A stretch of 64,000 nt of DNA from Palleniella muris (GTDB lineage Bacteria; Bacteroidota; Bacteroidia; Bacteroidales; Bacteroidaceae), in assembly GCF_004792655.1 (NCBI RefSeq), contig NZ_SRZC01000018.1:24567-88566 (forward strand). Direction: 5' to 3'. Both the position numbers and the translations under genes were made by a program. The notes beneath the pieces were generated by a model. The model saw only the letters and a list, made by a program, of their open reading frames with translations. It did no database searches and was not told the DNA's origin. This document shows positions 44,980-53,690 of the stretch, one piece after another. Positions within the stretch are counted from its first letter, which is position 1. Every line of letters starts with the position of its first letter.

Positions 44980-46479
44980 ATGAATACAATGAAACGCATA
45001 TTAAGCTCACTTTATGTTTATACGTTGCTTGCAATCATAACTCTCGCATCATGCAGCAACGACGAGCCAAACCCACTGGCACCAAGTACAGGCAATCCGG
45101 ACATCTCTGTCAGCGAGTTTGTTTTTGACAAAGACGGCGGAACAGCCAACTTTACCGTAAACGGCGGAACAGCCTTCGTGCGCAGTGAGGCAGAATGGCT
45201 AAGTGTATCACGTGTGTCAGGTGACAAGCATGAATCATCATTCTCTGTTGTATGCGAGGCAAACAAAGGCGAGGCGCGTACAGGACAGATTCTTGTAAAC
45301 CTTGAAGGTGCATTCACTCGTATTGAAGTAAGCCAGGCGGGAGTTGTCACAAAGCCGGATGTCGAGTACTCTTTCCGCACGGCAAAGGCTGTTGCCAAGG
45401 ACATGTATCCGGGCTGGAACCTCGGAAACACAATGGAAGCCACTGGCGATGGTCTGGCTGCTGAGACAGCATGGCAGACGACCAGGACAACGCGTGAGAT
45501 TATCGCCTACGTAAAGGCTCAGGGCTTCAAGTCCGTGCGTATCCCATGCTCGTGGGATATACATTCCGCCAATGGCAAGATTGATGCCGAATGGCTGGGA
45601 CGCGTCAAGGATATTGTGGACTACTGCATAGATGAGGGTCTTTACGTAATGCTCAATGATCATTGGGACGGTGGATGGATTGAGATTCTGGGATTCAGCA
45701 AGTCAGCCGATAGATATGAGGCTGTTGACGAGGAGACCGTCGTGGGAAAGATAGACCGTCTGAAAGATATATGGACACAGATAGCCTACACATTCAGGAA
45801 CTATGACGAACATCTGCTTTTTGCAGGACTTAACGAACCTTTCCAGGAATACAACCTGTTTCATGACAAACACCAGCAGCTTACCCCGGTCCTGATGCGC
45901 TATAACCAAGCCTTTGTTGAAGCTGTCCGTGCAACGGGTGGCAACAATGCAAAGCGCATACTGATTGTGCAGGGACCATCGACAAACATTGATTCGACAG
46001 TGAAATATTTCTCCATGCCGACCGATGAAGCACAAAACGCCTTGATGTGCGAGGTGCATTACTACAGCCCATGGAACTTCTGTGGCGGCACCGGCGACTA
46101 CTATTGGGGCAAGGCACAAGGTGACAGTGACACCGAAGAAGCCATGGAGCGTGAGTTCAAGCAGATGTATGATAAGTTTGTCGTAAAGGACATTCCTGTC
46201 ATCATTGGGGAGTACAGTGCCAAATGGCGTGATTTGAGCAGCAAGCCGGGCGAAGACCAGGCAAAGCATGATGCAAGTATAAAGGCATGGTTCAAGGCTG
46301 TAAACCTCTACTGCGGAAACTTCGGCATGATTCCGTTCGTATGGGACATCAACGTAGCCGACCGTAATGGGGCAGACGGTGTTATGACAATCATCAACCG
46401 CAAGAACCTGAGCGTCTTCAATACTGCAGCCCTTGACGGCATCAAGGAAGGCGTGACAGAAAGCAAGTGGCCTTATTAA
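44980..46479 (+). CDS. BACON-GH5 endo-beta-glucanase lipoprotein
   Basis: 499 residues. Lipobox LASC, acidic SNDEP. A BACON domain lies at ~40-125 (DKDGGTANFTVNGGTAFVRS ... TRIEVSQAG). The GH5 barrel is at ~130-495: MYPGWNLGNTMEATGDG, FKSVRIPCSWD, MLNDHWDGGW, acid/base Glu286 in LLFAGLNEP, HYYSPWNFCGG and nucleophile Glu411 in VIIGEYSAKW. This architecture and motif set resemble GH5_4 enzymes, which include xyloglucanases and mixed-linkage or cellulose-type endoglucanases; the BACON-GH5 pairing is known from the Bacteroides ovatus xyloglucan locus. It would make the first cut at the cell surface. Confidence 0.92.
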   Translation: MNTMKRILSSLYVYTLLAIITLASCSNDEPNPLAPSTGNPDISVSEFVFDKDGGTANFTVNGGTAFVRSEAEWLSVSRVSGDKHESSFSVVCEANKGEARTGQILVNLEGAFTRIEVSQAGVVTKPDVEYSFRTAKAVAKDMYPGWNLGNTMEATGDGLAAETAWQTTRTTREIIAYVKAQGFKSVRIPCSWDIHSANGKIDAEWLGRVKDIVDYCIDEGLYVMLNDHWDGGWIEILGFSKSADRYEAVDEETVVGKIDRLKDIWTQIAYTFRNYDEHLLFAGLNEPFQEYNLFHDKHQQLTPVLMRYNQAFVEAVRATGGNNAKRILIVQGPSTNIDSTVKYFSMPTDEAQNALMCEVHYYSPWNFCGGTGDYYWGKAQGDSDTEEAMEREFKQMYDKFVVKDIPVIIGEYSAKWRDLSSKPGEDQAKHDASIKAWFKAVNLYCGNFGMIPFVWDINVADRNGADGVMTIINRKNLSVFNTAALDGIKEGVTESKWPY

Positions 46480-46490
46480 ACATTCAACAG

Positions 46491-48077
46491 ATGAAAAAAC
46501 ACCTTTATTCATTAGCCCTCAGTGTCTTTGCACTGGGGGCTAATGCCCAAAATCCATATATGCCGTTGTGGGAGCATATCCCTGACGGCGAGCCATACGT
46601 GTTTGAAGACCCTGACAGACCGGGTGAGATGCGTGTTTATGTCTATGGCTCGCACGACAATCTGAAACAGTATTATTGCGGTCACGACCAAGTGGTGTGG
46701 TCTGCATCAGTCAGTGACCTCACGGACTGGCGTTACGATGGCGTAATCTTCCGCTCCACTCATGGCAAGGACGGCCGTCCTCTAAATGGGGATATGAAAC
46801 CGGATATCCTGTATGCTCCGGACATTGTGGAAACAGAGGAGAATGGCAGGAAAGTTTATTATCTGTGTCCCAACACACAGAACCATGGACGCAACAATAT
46901 GGTGGCAAAGGCATATCGTCCTGACGGTCCTTTCGAGGTGTGCAACTGGAGCAATGACAACCCGGCTGCCACTTACGGAGTGTTTGGCTTTGACCCTGCC
47001 ATATTCCGTGATGATGACGGGCGCGTCTACGGCTATTGGGGCTTCGGACGCTCCCATGCTGCAGAGCTTGACCCTAAGACAATGTGCAGTGAGAAACCGG
47101 GCACAAAGGTTATCGAAGACCTTATTCCTGGTTTTGAACAGGACGATACATTCCGCTTCTTTGAGGCTTCCTCGATGCGAAAGATTGGCGGCAAGTATGT
47201 GCTTGTCTACAGCCGTATGACACGCAATGGAGAATTCGGTCTGCCGGCGTCCAACTACACATTGGCGTATGCTTACAGCAACAATCCGTTGGGACCGTTC
47301 ACCTATGGCGGCACTATCATTGACGGTCGTGCACGAGGCACAGATGAGCAGGGCAACATCATCCCTACCGCCAATCCTGACGGCAACACTCATGGCAGTC
47401 TGCAGGAGATAAACGGCAAATGGTATGTGTTCTACCACCGCCAGACAGGTACCAATGAGTTCTCGCGCCAGGCAATGGTTGCGCCTGTCGATGTGAAGGT
47501 TGAAGGTGGCAAAGTTATCATCTCCGAAGCGGAATACACCTCGGAAGGGTTCTGTACAGAAGGACTTAACCCACTGCATCGCACTCCTGCCGGACTGGCG
47601 TGCTATTACACAGGTCCTTCACCGGTGGGCAAGAAATATCCCGACTATTTCTTCAGCGGTTCGTATATCAAGGCGACATACGCCGATGACGACGCTTCGG
47701 ATGCTTCCTACAGTCAGAACAAACCGTTCTCATACATGGTGAACAATACTGACGGCTCTATCGTGGGATACAAATATTTCAACTTCAGTAAATTGGGAAA
47801 GGCGGACACCGCAACATTGAGTGTTCATCTGAAGCCTTTGGGAGTGAATGGTGATGTGCAGGTAATGATTGACAGCCCATGGACAAGCAAGGGTGGCAAG
47901 GTCATCGGCAGCTTCCATATAGACAAGGCTTCTCCGCAGAGGAACACGGAAATCCCGGTTGCCATTAACGGACTGAAGGGGCTGAAGGGCAAGCACGCAC
48001 TGTTCTTCATCTTCAAATCCGCGACAAAAGAGAAATCATTATGTGATTTCTACGATTTTGTTTTTAATGTAAATTAG
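46491..48077 (+). CDS. GH43 family glycosidase with C-terminal CBM6-like domain
   Basis: 528 residues from the ATG at 46491, whose signal peptide is cleaved near ALGANAQ; an in-frame start at 46467 overlaps the GH5 gene and is less likely. The five-bladed propeller shows HIPDGEPYVFED (likely general base Asp), YAPDIVE (pKa-tuning Asp), FDPAIFRDDDGRVYGYWG, and FFEASSMRKIGGKYVLVYS (general acid Glu). A beta-sandwich similar to CBM6 occupies ~400-528. Predicted alpha-L-arabinofuranosidase or beta-xylosidase that trims side chains or ends of the PUL substrate. It is the last gene of the operon; a terminator follows. Confidence 0.9.
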   Translation: MKKHLYSLALSVFALGANAQNPYMPLWEHIPDGEPYVFEDPDRPGEMRVYVYGSHDNLKQYYCGHDQVVWSASVSDLTDWRYDGVIFRSTHGKDGRPLNGDMKPDILYAPDIVETEENGRKVYYLCPNTQNHGRNNMVAKAYRPDGPFEVCNWSNDNPAATYGVFGFDPAIFRDDDGRVYGYWGFGRSHAAELDPKTMCSEKPGTKVIEDLIPGFEQDDTFRFFEASSMRKIGGKYVLVYSRMTRNGEFGLPASNYTLAYAYSNNPLGPFTYGGTIIDGRARGTDEQGNIIPTANPDGNTHGSLQEINGKWYVFYHRQTGTNEFSRQAMVAPVDVKVEGGKVIISEAEYTSEGFCTEGLNPLHRTPAGLACYYTGPSPVGKKYPDYFFSGSYIKATYADDDASDASYSQNKPFSYMVNNTDGSIVGYKYFNFSKLGKADTATLSVHLKPLGVNGDVQVMIDSPWTSKGGKVIGSFHIDKASPQRNTEIPVAINGLKGLKGKHALFFIFKSATKEKSLCDFYDFVFNVN

Positions 48078-48106
48078 ACAAGCACAACTATTTAAATACT
48101 GATTCT

Positions 48107-48145
48107 ATCCTCCATAAGGCGTGTTTCTTATGGAGGATCTTTTTT
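48107..48145 (+). terminator. Intrinsic terminator after the PUL operon
   Basis: A perfect 12-bp stem (ATCCTCCATAAG 48107-48118, CTTATGGAGGAT 48127-48138) with an 8-nt loop and CTTTTTT after it. Confidence 0.9.
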
Positions 48146-48174
48146 GTTGTCACAAAAGCAAAAGGCAATGTTTT

Positions 48175-48969
48175 CTACCTATGTGGCATGATGTTGGGAG
48201 AATTGCTGTTGCTGCGCCCCTTTTCTACAAAATGGCGGAGACAGTCAAGGATGAGAGGGCCGGTGTCTATTTCTATCTTCACCTTGTTAATTTTGAATGA
48301 CGGTGCGACAATAGGTTTTGTCACCCACCTGTGAGCGAATGGGTCATATTCGCGTTGGACTCCCAACCGCAGACCGAAGTTTCCGTTAGACTTCCAATTC
48401 ACAGTGCCGCCGTAGCGTGATGTCGTGACATACGGATATGCCGCCATGGAATGGAAGAAAGGGTTAAGCGAGTATGTCCCGAAAGCCGTCGCACTCCAAT
48501 GCTCATTTATGCGGTAGGTCACGGCACCGCTGACAAAAACATTGTTCCGTGTGTTGTGGAAAAAATGATACTTTTCCGCTCCCACATTGACATCAAAATG
48601 CCAAGCACCGTAGTCCCTGCCTGTCCCGAACACTGCTTTGTTGATTTCCCCAAGTCCCATAAGCTCAGTTCTCCCGCCACCACGGATGAAATCGGGACAG
48701 GTCGGCATTGCTGTCCATGCCGAGAAATCAGGCAGCACGGGATATCCCATATTCAGCAGCCCCTCGCCATTGGACAGGTTCAAACCCTCCTTGCCCAAGC
48801 CGATGTGATAAGCCGGGGTGGACGCATCCATATCCACAGCCTGCTCCAAAGGTTGTTGAAGCACGTTGGTTTCCATGCCGGCAGAATCTTTCTCCACGCG
48901 ATTGTTTATCTCTTGTGCGAAAACTCCCGTGCCTGCCAGAAAGGCTGTCAAAACAAACAATGTTCTCAT
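48175..48969 (-). CDS. Outer-membrane/secreted protein of unknown function
   Basis: 264 residues from the ATG at 48969, chosen because the signal peptide MRTLFVLTAFLAGTGVFAQ starts there; the frame is open back to 49047. After a ~60-residue linker the protein is made of alternating amphipathic strands with aromatic ends (DVNVGAEKYHFFHNTRNNVF, SATAFGTYSLNPFF, GNFGLRLGVQREYDPF), suggesting a small beta-barrel. I do not recognize a family with confidence. It is divergent from the hybrid regulator gene and convergent with the PUL operon, so a role in the PUL is possible but unproven. Confidence 0.75.
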   Translation of the reverse strand: MRTLFVLTAFLAGTGVFAQEINNRVEKDSAGMETNVLQQPLEQAVDMDASTPAYHIGLGKEGLNLSNGEGLLNMGYPVLPDFSAWTAMPTCPDFIRGGGRTELMGLGEINKAVFGTGRDYGAWHFDVNVGAEKYHFFHNTRNNVFVSGAVTYRINEHWSATAFGTYSLNPFFHSMAAYPYVTTSRYGGTVNWKSNGNFGLRLGVQREYDPFAHRWVTKPIVAPSFKINKVKIEIDTGPLILDCLRHFVEKGRSNSNSPNIMPHR

Positions 48970-49125
48970 AAACTGAAAAGATGATTTGGTTTTACGGAAA
49001 CATCCCATAATCAACGAATTATCGATGAATGACGGAATATATGGCAAAATTACAGATTATTTCCGACAAGTGCAAAAAAAACAGACGATTTTTCTTCAGA
49101 AGAAGCATAATAAACTCGCAATAAC

Positions 49126-49207
49126 GAAAGGTAACGTTTGGTTTGACGAAAGGTAACGTTTGACCCGGTGAAAGGTAACACTTGACAGAGCAAAGTGTTA
49201 CCTTTCG
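49126..49207 (+). repeat. 22-nt-period GTAAC/GTTAC array, copy C (3 units plus inverted end)
   Basis: Units of exactly 22 nt start at 49126, 49148 and 49170 with cores GAAAGGTAACGTTT (twice) and GAAAGGTAACACTT. An inverted half unit AAAGTGTTACCTTTCG (49192-49207) closes the array. Here it lies between divergent genes, upstream of the hybrid regulator, unlike the two convergent-gap copies. The rest of 48970-49428 shows no gene. Confidence 0.85.
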
Positions 49208-49428
49208 TTTTACCTGTTATATGTTATCGTTTTCCGTACCGTAAGTTTGCTGAAAAGGCAGGCATACCAATCATATGGAAAATGATGGCATTGCTTTGCT
49301 CAGACATTGGGAGAAACATGTTGCAAGAGACACGGCAAATACGGTGCATAATGTTTCATTGGAGGGTATAATTTGTTAACATGGGCATGATTTCGTGCGA
49401 TATGTTTCCTGATTTGCCATATTTTTCT

Positions 49429-49436
49429 TACTTTTG
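49429..49436 (+). promoter_or_regulatory. -7 element of the hybrid regulator promoter
   Basis: TACTTTTG 26 nt before the ATG at 49462; the -33 element is poor. Its position makes the in-frame ATG at 49381 untranscribed. Confidence 0.5.
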
Positions 49437-49461
49437 CAATGAAATGTTAACTGACTCAACT

Positions 49462-52400
49462 ATGACCAACCGCATCCTGACCCTCATTCTTGCCTTCTCA
49501 TTCTCTGTGCTGACAGCCGTCGCCCAGTTGCAGTTCAAGGGCTTGCCGCTGACTGGCAGGCTGTCAAGCAACATGATTAATTCCGTCTTTCAGGACAAGG
49601 CGGGCTTCATCTATTTCGGCACAGTGACAGGACTGAACCGCTTTGACGGCTATTCCGTGCAGACCTTCCACAACAAAAGGCATGGGGCGGTGCTGACATC
49701 GGACAATTTCATCGAGGACATACAGCAGTCCTCCAACCGCGAGATGTGGATAAAGACCGGCAAAGGATATGTCATCTTCAATCCTGCTACGGAGCAGTTC
49801 GAGGATAATGTGAAGCAGCGGATGACAGACATCGGGGTGCCGGACAAGCCCAACATTGCCCGCATAGAGGATGATTACGAGTGGTTTTACGTGAAGAACA
49901 AGGGCATCTACCGCCGTAAGGCAGGTGAGGACAAGGCCGTGAAGGTGGAGGACCGGACCGGCTGTTTCCGGAAAGAGGATGTCATGGACATAAAGAAAAT
50001 CAATGCAGCCCAGATGGCGGTCGTTGACAGTCACGGGGATTTGATGCTTATCGACACAGAGGCGAACAAGGTTGTCAGGAAACTTGTCAACCCTTTGAAT
50101 CCCAGCCGCATCTTTTCCATCTATCAGATTTTTGTCGACAAGAACAGGGATTTGTGGGTCTATGGCGAGACCGGAGTGTGGATTTACAACTTCAACAGCG
50201 GAGGATGGAGTGCCAACTACCAAGGAGTCAGCCTGAAGATGCCTCTGATAAAGACAATCATCAATGACCGTAATGACAATGTATGGATAGGCTTTGACCA
50301 TGCCGGCATTTGGAAGATTACGCCGAAAGGTGAGATTCACAAGGCTCTGAACGTGCAGGGCAATGACCAGTCGTTGAGCAACAACAGTGTCACCGCCCTC
50401 CTTGAGGACCGTGCCGGCACGCTGTGGGTAGGCACGCGAAAGAGCGGAGTGTCGATGTATAACCACCAGACTGCCAAGTTTGATTTCAATGCTTTCCCTG
50501 ATGTCAATGCCATTCTCTGTCGCCAGAACGGCGAAATATGGCTCGGAACCGACTGTGACGGCGTCATCCGGTGGAACCCTTCCACAGGAAGCCGCGAGCC
50601 AATGAAGGCAATGTTCACCTCCGGGCATAATGTCTATGCGGTTGTCTGCATGGCAGAAGGCAGGGGCGGCTCCGTGTGGGTAGGGACATATAATGGCGGC
50701 CTTTTTCGGATTGGGGGGGGTAAAACCGAGTCATTCACCATTGCCGACGGGCTTGTCTCCAACCATATATGGAGCATTATGGAGACCTCCGACGGCAATC
50801 TGCTGCTTGCCACTCTTGGCGGCGGACTGCAACTGTTCAATCCTGCGACAAAGGAATCGGAAGTGTTCAGGACGGAAAATTCCGGCTTAGGCTCCGATTA
50901 TGTCACTTCCTTGTCAAAGGGCGGCAAGGGAATCATCTATGCTGCGACATCATGGGGCTTGTCTGTGTTTGACACAAAGACAAAGAAAGTGACGAACATG
51001 ACAGGCAACAAGCGCGGAGACCAGCTGTTCAGCAATCCGAACATCAACCAAGTCCTTGTTGACAGCCGTGGCTTGGTGTGGCTTGCCACCTATTCCGGCA
51101 TGAACATTTATGACAGGCGGAATGACAAGGTATATATTGTGGAGACAGGTTCCCAGAAGACTCCCGAGTTCATCCTTGGCGTGGCGGAAGACTCCTCAGG
51201 TCAGATGTGGGCGTCGGTAGGCAGCCGAATCATCAACATAAAGGTGAAATCCCATGGGAAGAAAGGCTATTCATTTGAGACCCTGACGTTTGACAACCGC
51301 TACGGGCAGCACGGCTCCGATTTCAACCAGCGGTCGTTCTGCCTGCTGCCAAGCGGCAAGATGCTTGTCGGAGGGCTGCATGGAGTGACCGGAATAAACC
51401 CTGCTGACATTTATTTTGACAAGAAGACTCCGCAGTTGTTCTTCACCGGTCTGACGATAAGGAACAATGTGATTGTCCCGATGAAGGAGTATGACGGACG
51501 CGTGATTCTTGACAAGGCTTTGAATTGCCTTGGCGAGCTGAACCTCTCCTCTGACGAGGATGATTTCTCTGTGTCCTTCGCCACTGAGGACTATTATAAT
51601 GCTGATAAGATAAGGTACCGGTACCGTCTTGTAGGCTTCAATGACGAGTGGGTAGAACTGCCCGAAGGCGGTCTGCCGCAGGTAAGTTATGCAAGCCTCC
51701 CTTCCGGCAGCTATGAGCTGCAAGTGAAGGCAATAGGTCCTAACGGCGTTGTGCCTGAGGAGTATAAGGCGTTGAAAATCAATGTTGCCAATCCATTCTA
51801 TCTCTCAGCATGGGCATGGGCGGTCTACCTTGTGCTGATAGCCATGGTGGTCTATGGAGTCATATCGGTTGTGAAAAGGCATGAACAGCAGAAGTTCCGT
51901 GAGCGTGAGCGTGAGGAGGCGGCACGCAAGCAGGAAGAGATAAACCAGATGAAGTTCCGCTTCTTCACCAACATCAGCCATGAGTTGCGCACACCGCTGA
52001 CCTTGATTTTCGCACCTGTAGAGGCTCTTCTCACAAGGGAGCATGACGAGACTTCCCTCAGACAACTGAACATCATACAGGCCAACGCGACACGTCTGCT
52101 GAACCTTGTCAACCAGATTCTTGATTTCCGCAAGAGCGAGATGTCCGGTCTGAAGCTCAATGCCACATCGGGTGATGTGATAGGGTTCGTGAAATCAATC
52201 TCCGACTCTTTCCTCATGTTCTCAGAAAAGAAAGATGTGGAGTTCGCGTTCCATGCTTCACAGGACAGGCTTCAGATGGATTATGACGAGGACAAGATGG
52301 GAAAGATTGTGATGAACCTCCTGTCCAACGCCTTCAAGTTCACTCCTGCCAACGGGAAAGTGTCGCTTAGCATAGATGTGGAGGAGGGGAACATGGTGAT

Positions 52401-53451
52401 GAAGGTCGCAGACACCGGCGTGGGAATAAGCGATGAGGCAAAGCTGCATGTCTTTGACCGCTTCTACCAGGCTTCGGAATCTATGAACAGCCATTTGGCA
52501 GGCACGGGCATAGGGCTGAGCCTTGTCTCGGAATATGCCAAGATTCATAACGGCACGGTGACAGTCACCGACAATGCGGGAGGCGGCACAGTCTTCACGG
52601 TTGTCATCCCTATCGTCTGCAATGCGCAGCCTGCGGCAGAGCCTGTTGTGCAGGAACCGCTGCCATGCCAAGAGGAGGAAGCGGTGGCAGAGCCGCAGAA
52701 AGAGACCATCCTCCTTGTCGATGACAATCATGACATCCTTGACTTCATCTCCGCCGAGCTGTCCGGCACTTACCACATCGTCACCGCCCACGACGGCATA
52801 GAGGCACTGAAGCAGGTGGCACGCCACCGTCCTGACCTCATTGTCAGTGACATAATGATGCCGGAGATGGACGGCATAGAACTGTGCCGCAAACTGAAAG
52901 GCGACGAAGCGACAGCATCGATACCGGTGTTCCTCCTGACTGCGAAGCACGATGTGGCGGCGAAAATAGAGGGTCTCACGCTTGGCGCGGACGAGTACAT
53001 GACAAAGCCGTTCAACATGGATGTGCTGAAACTGAGGATAAAGAACATACTGGCGTTGCGCAAGAAAGGTGCGCGCAGGGCGTTGATAGACCCGGAGCCG
53101 GAGCCTCTTGCCATTACTTCCCTGGATGAGCAGCTTATCGAGAAGGCAGTGAAATATGTTGAAGAGAACATGAAACGCTCCAATTTGTCCGTGGAAGAGC
53201 TTGCCGCCCATCTCGGCATGAGCCGCACCCACCTGTTCAAGCGTCTGAAACAGCTGACGGGAAAGCCACCGATTGAGTTCATACGCATCCTGCGCCTGAA
53301 GCGCGCCGCACAGTATCTGCGTGAAAGCCAGCTCAATGTGCAGCAGATCTCCTATAAATGCGGCTTCAGCACACCGAAGCATTTTGCAAAGTATTTCAAG
53401 GAGGAGTTTGGCGTGGCACCTTCCGTCTATCAGGAGAACGAGGGGGCATAG
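49462..53451 (+). CDS. Hybrid two-component system regulator (HTCS) of the PUL
   Basis: 1329 residues from the ATG at 49462 (signal peptide MTNRILTLILAFSFSVLTAVAQ). Order: a periplasmic double propeller of ~14 Reg_prop repeats (e.g. NNSVTALLEDRAGTLWVGTR), a Y_Y_Y domain (YRYRLVGFNDEWVELPEGG), one membrane helix (AWAWAVYLVLIAMVVYGVIS), HisKA with His840 in NISHELRTPL, a HATPase (GTGIGLSLVSEYAKIH), a receiver with Asp1130 in LIVSDIMMPEMDG, and an AraC-type HTH (SVEELAAHLGMSRTHLFKRL). It senses an oligosaccharide in the periplasm and activates the nearby PUL. It is placed downstream of the operon it likely controls. Confidence 0.96.
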   Translation: MTNRILTLILAFSFSVLTAVAQLQFKGLPLTGRLSSNMINSVFQDKAGFIYFGTVTGLNRFDGYSVQTFHNKRHGAVLTSDNFIEDIQQSSNREMWIKTGKGYVIFNPATEQFEDNVKQRMTDIGVPDKPNIARIEDDYEWFYVKNKGIYRRKAGEDKAVKVEDRTGCFRKEDVMDIKKINAAQMAVVDSHGDLMLIDTEANKVVRKLVNPLNPSRIFSIYQIFVDKNRDLWVYGETGVWIYNFNSGGWSANYQGVSLKMPLIKTIINDRNDNVWIGFDHAGIWKITPKGEIHKALNVQGNDQSLSNNSVTALLEDRAGTLWVGTRKSGVSMYNHQTAKFDFNAFPDVNAILCRQNGEIWLGTDCDGVIRWNPSTGSREPMKAMFTSGHNVYAVVCMAEGRGGSVWVGTYNGGLFRIGGGKTESFTIADGLVSNHIWSIMETSDGNLLLATLGGGLQLFNPATKESEVFRTENSGLGSDYVTSLSKGGKGIIYAATSWGLSVFDTKTKKVTNMTGNKRGDQLFSNPNINQVLVDSRGLVWLATYSGMNIYDRRNDKVYIVETGSQKTPEFILGVAEDSSGQMWASVGSRIINIKVKSHGKKGYSFETLTFDNRYGQHGSDFNQRSFCLLPSGKMLVGGLHGVTGINPADIYFDKKTPQLFFTGLTIRNNVIVPMKEYDGRVILDKALNCLGELNLSSDEDDFSVSFATEDYYNADKIRYRYRLVGFNDEWVELPEGGLPQVSYASLPSGSYELQVKAIGPNGVVPEEYKALKINVANPFYLSAWAWAVYLVLIAMVVYGVISVVKRHEQQKFREREREEAARKQEEINQMKFRFFTNISHELRTPLTLIFAPVEALLTREHDETSLRQLNIIQANATRLLNLVNQILDFRKSEMSGLKLNATSGDVIGFVKSISDSFLMFSEKKDVEFAFHASQDRLQMDYDEDKMGKIVMNLLSNAFKFTPANGKVSLSIDVEEGNMVMKVADTGVGISDEAKLHVFDRFYQASESMNSHLAGTGIGLSLVSEYAKIHNGTVTVTDNAGGGTVFTVVIPIVCNAQPAAEPVVQEPLPCQEEEAVAEPQKETILLVDDNHDILDFISAELSGTYHIVTAHDGIEALKQVARHRPDLIVSDIMMPEMDGIELCRKLKGDEATASIPVFLLTAKHDVAAKIEGLTLGADEYMTKPFNMDVLKLRIKNILALRKKGARRALIDPEPEPLAITSLDEQLIEKAVKYVEENMKRSNLSVEELAAHLGMSRTHLFKRLKQLTGKPPIEFIRILRLKRAAQYLRESQLNVQQISYKCGFSTPKHFAKYFKEEFGVAPSVYQENEGA

Positions 53452-53690
53452 GGGATGCATCGGCTTTTCCTGTGAGTGATGTGTCTCTAAGAATCCAAAG
53501 AAGCAAAAGAATCCGCTTCGCCCTTGCCGGACAGTCTGTAACAATCATTTTGGAGTATAACAACAGTCAACCATTTTCGGGCAGACACAGACAGTTAACG
53601 AAGAGCCACAAACGTGCACTGTAAGACGGTGTCTTACATATAGCACATTCCTTAATACAACATGCCTGTATTGATAAGGCGAGAAGGATT
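53452..53690. other. Convergent gap between the HTCS and the RiPP-type locus
   Basis: No gene or repeat recognized. A short hairpin (GTGCACTG-TAAGACGGTGTC region near 53613) is too weak to call a terminator. Confidence 0.5.

Noticed and set aside
49381..49461. Upstream 27-codon extension of the HTCS
   Set aside because: The -7 element at 49429-49436 lies within it and a clean signal peptide begins at 49462.
52258..53544. Long antisense open frame (428 codons) opposite the HTCS
   Set aside because: Fully overlaps conserved kinase, receiver and HTH coding sequence and has no family motif.
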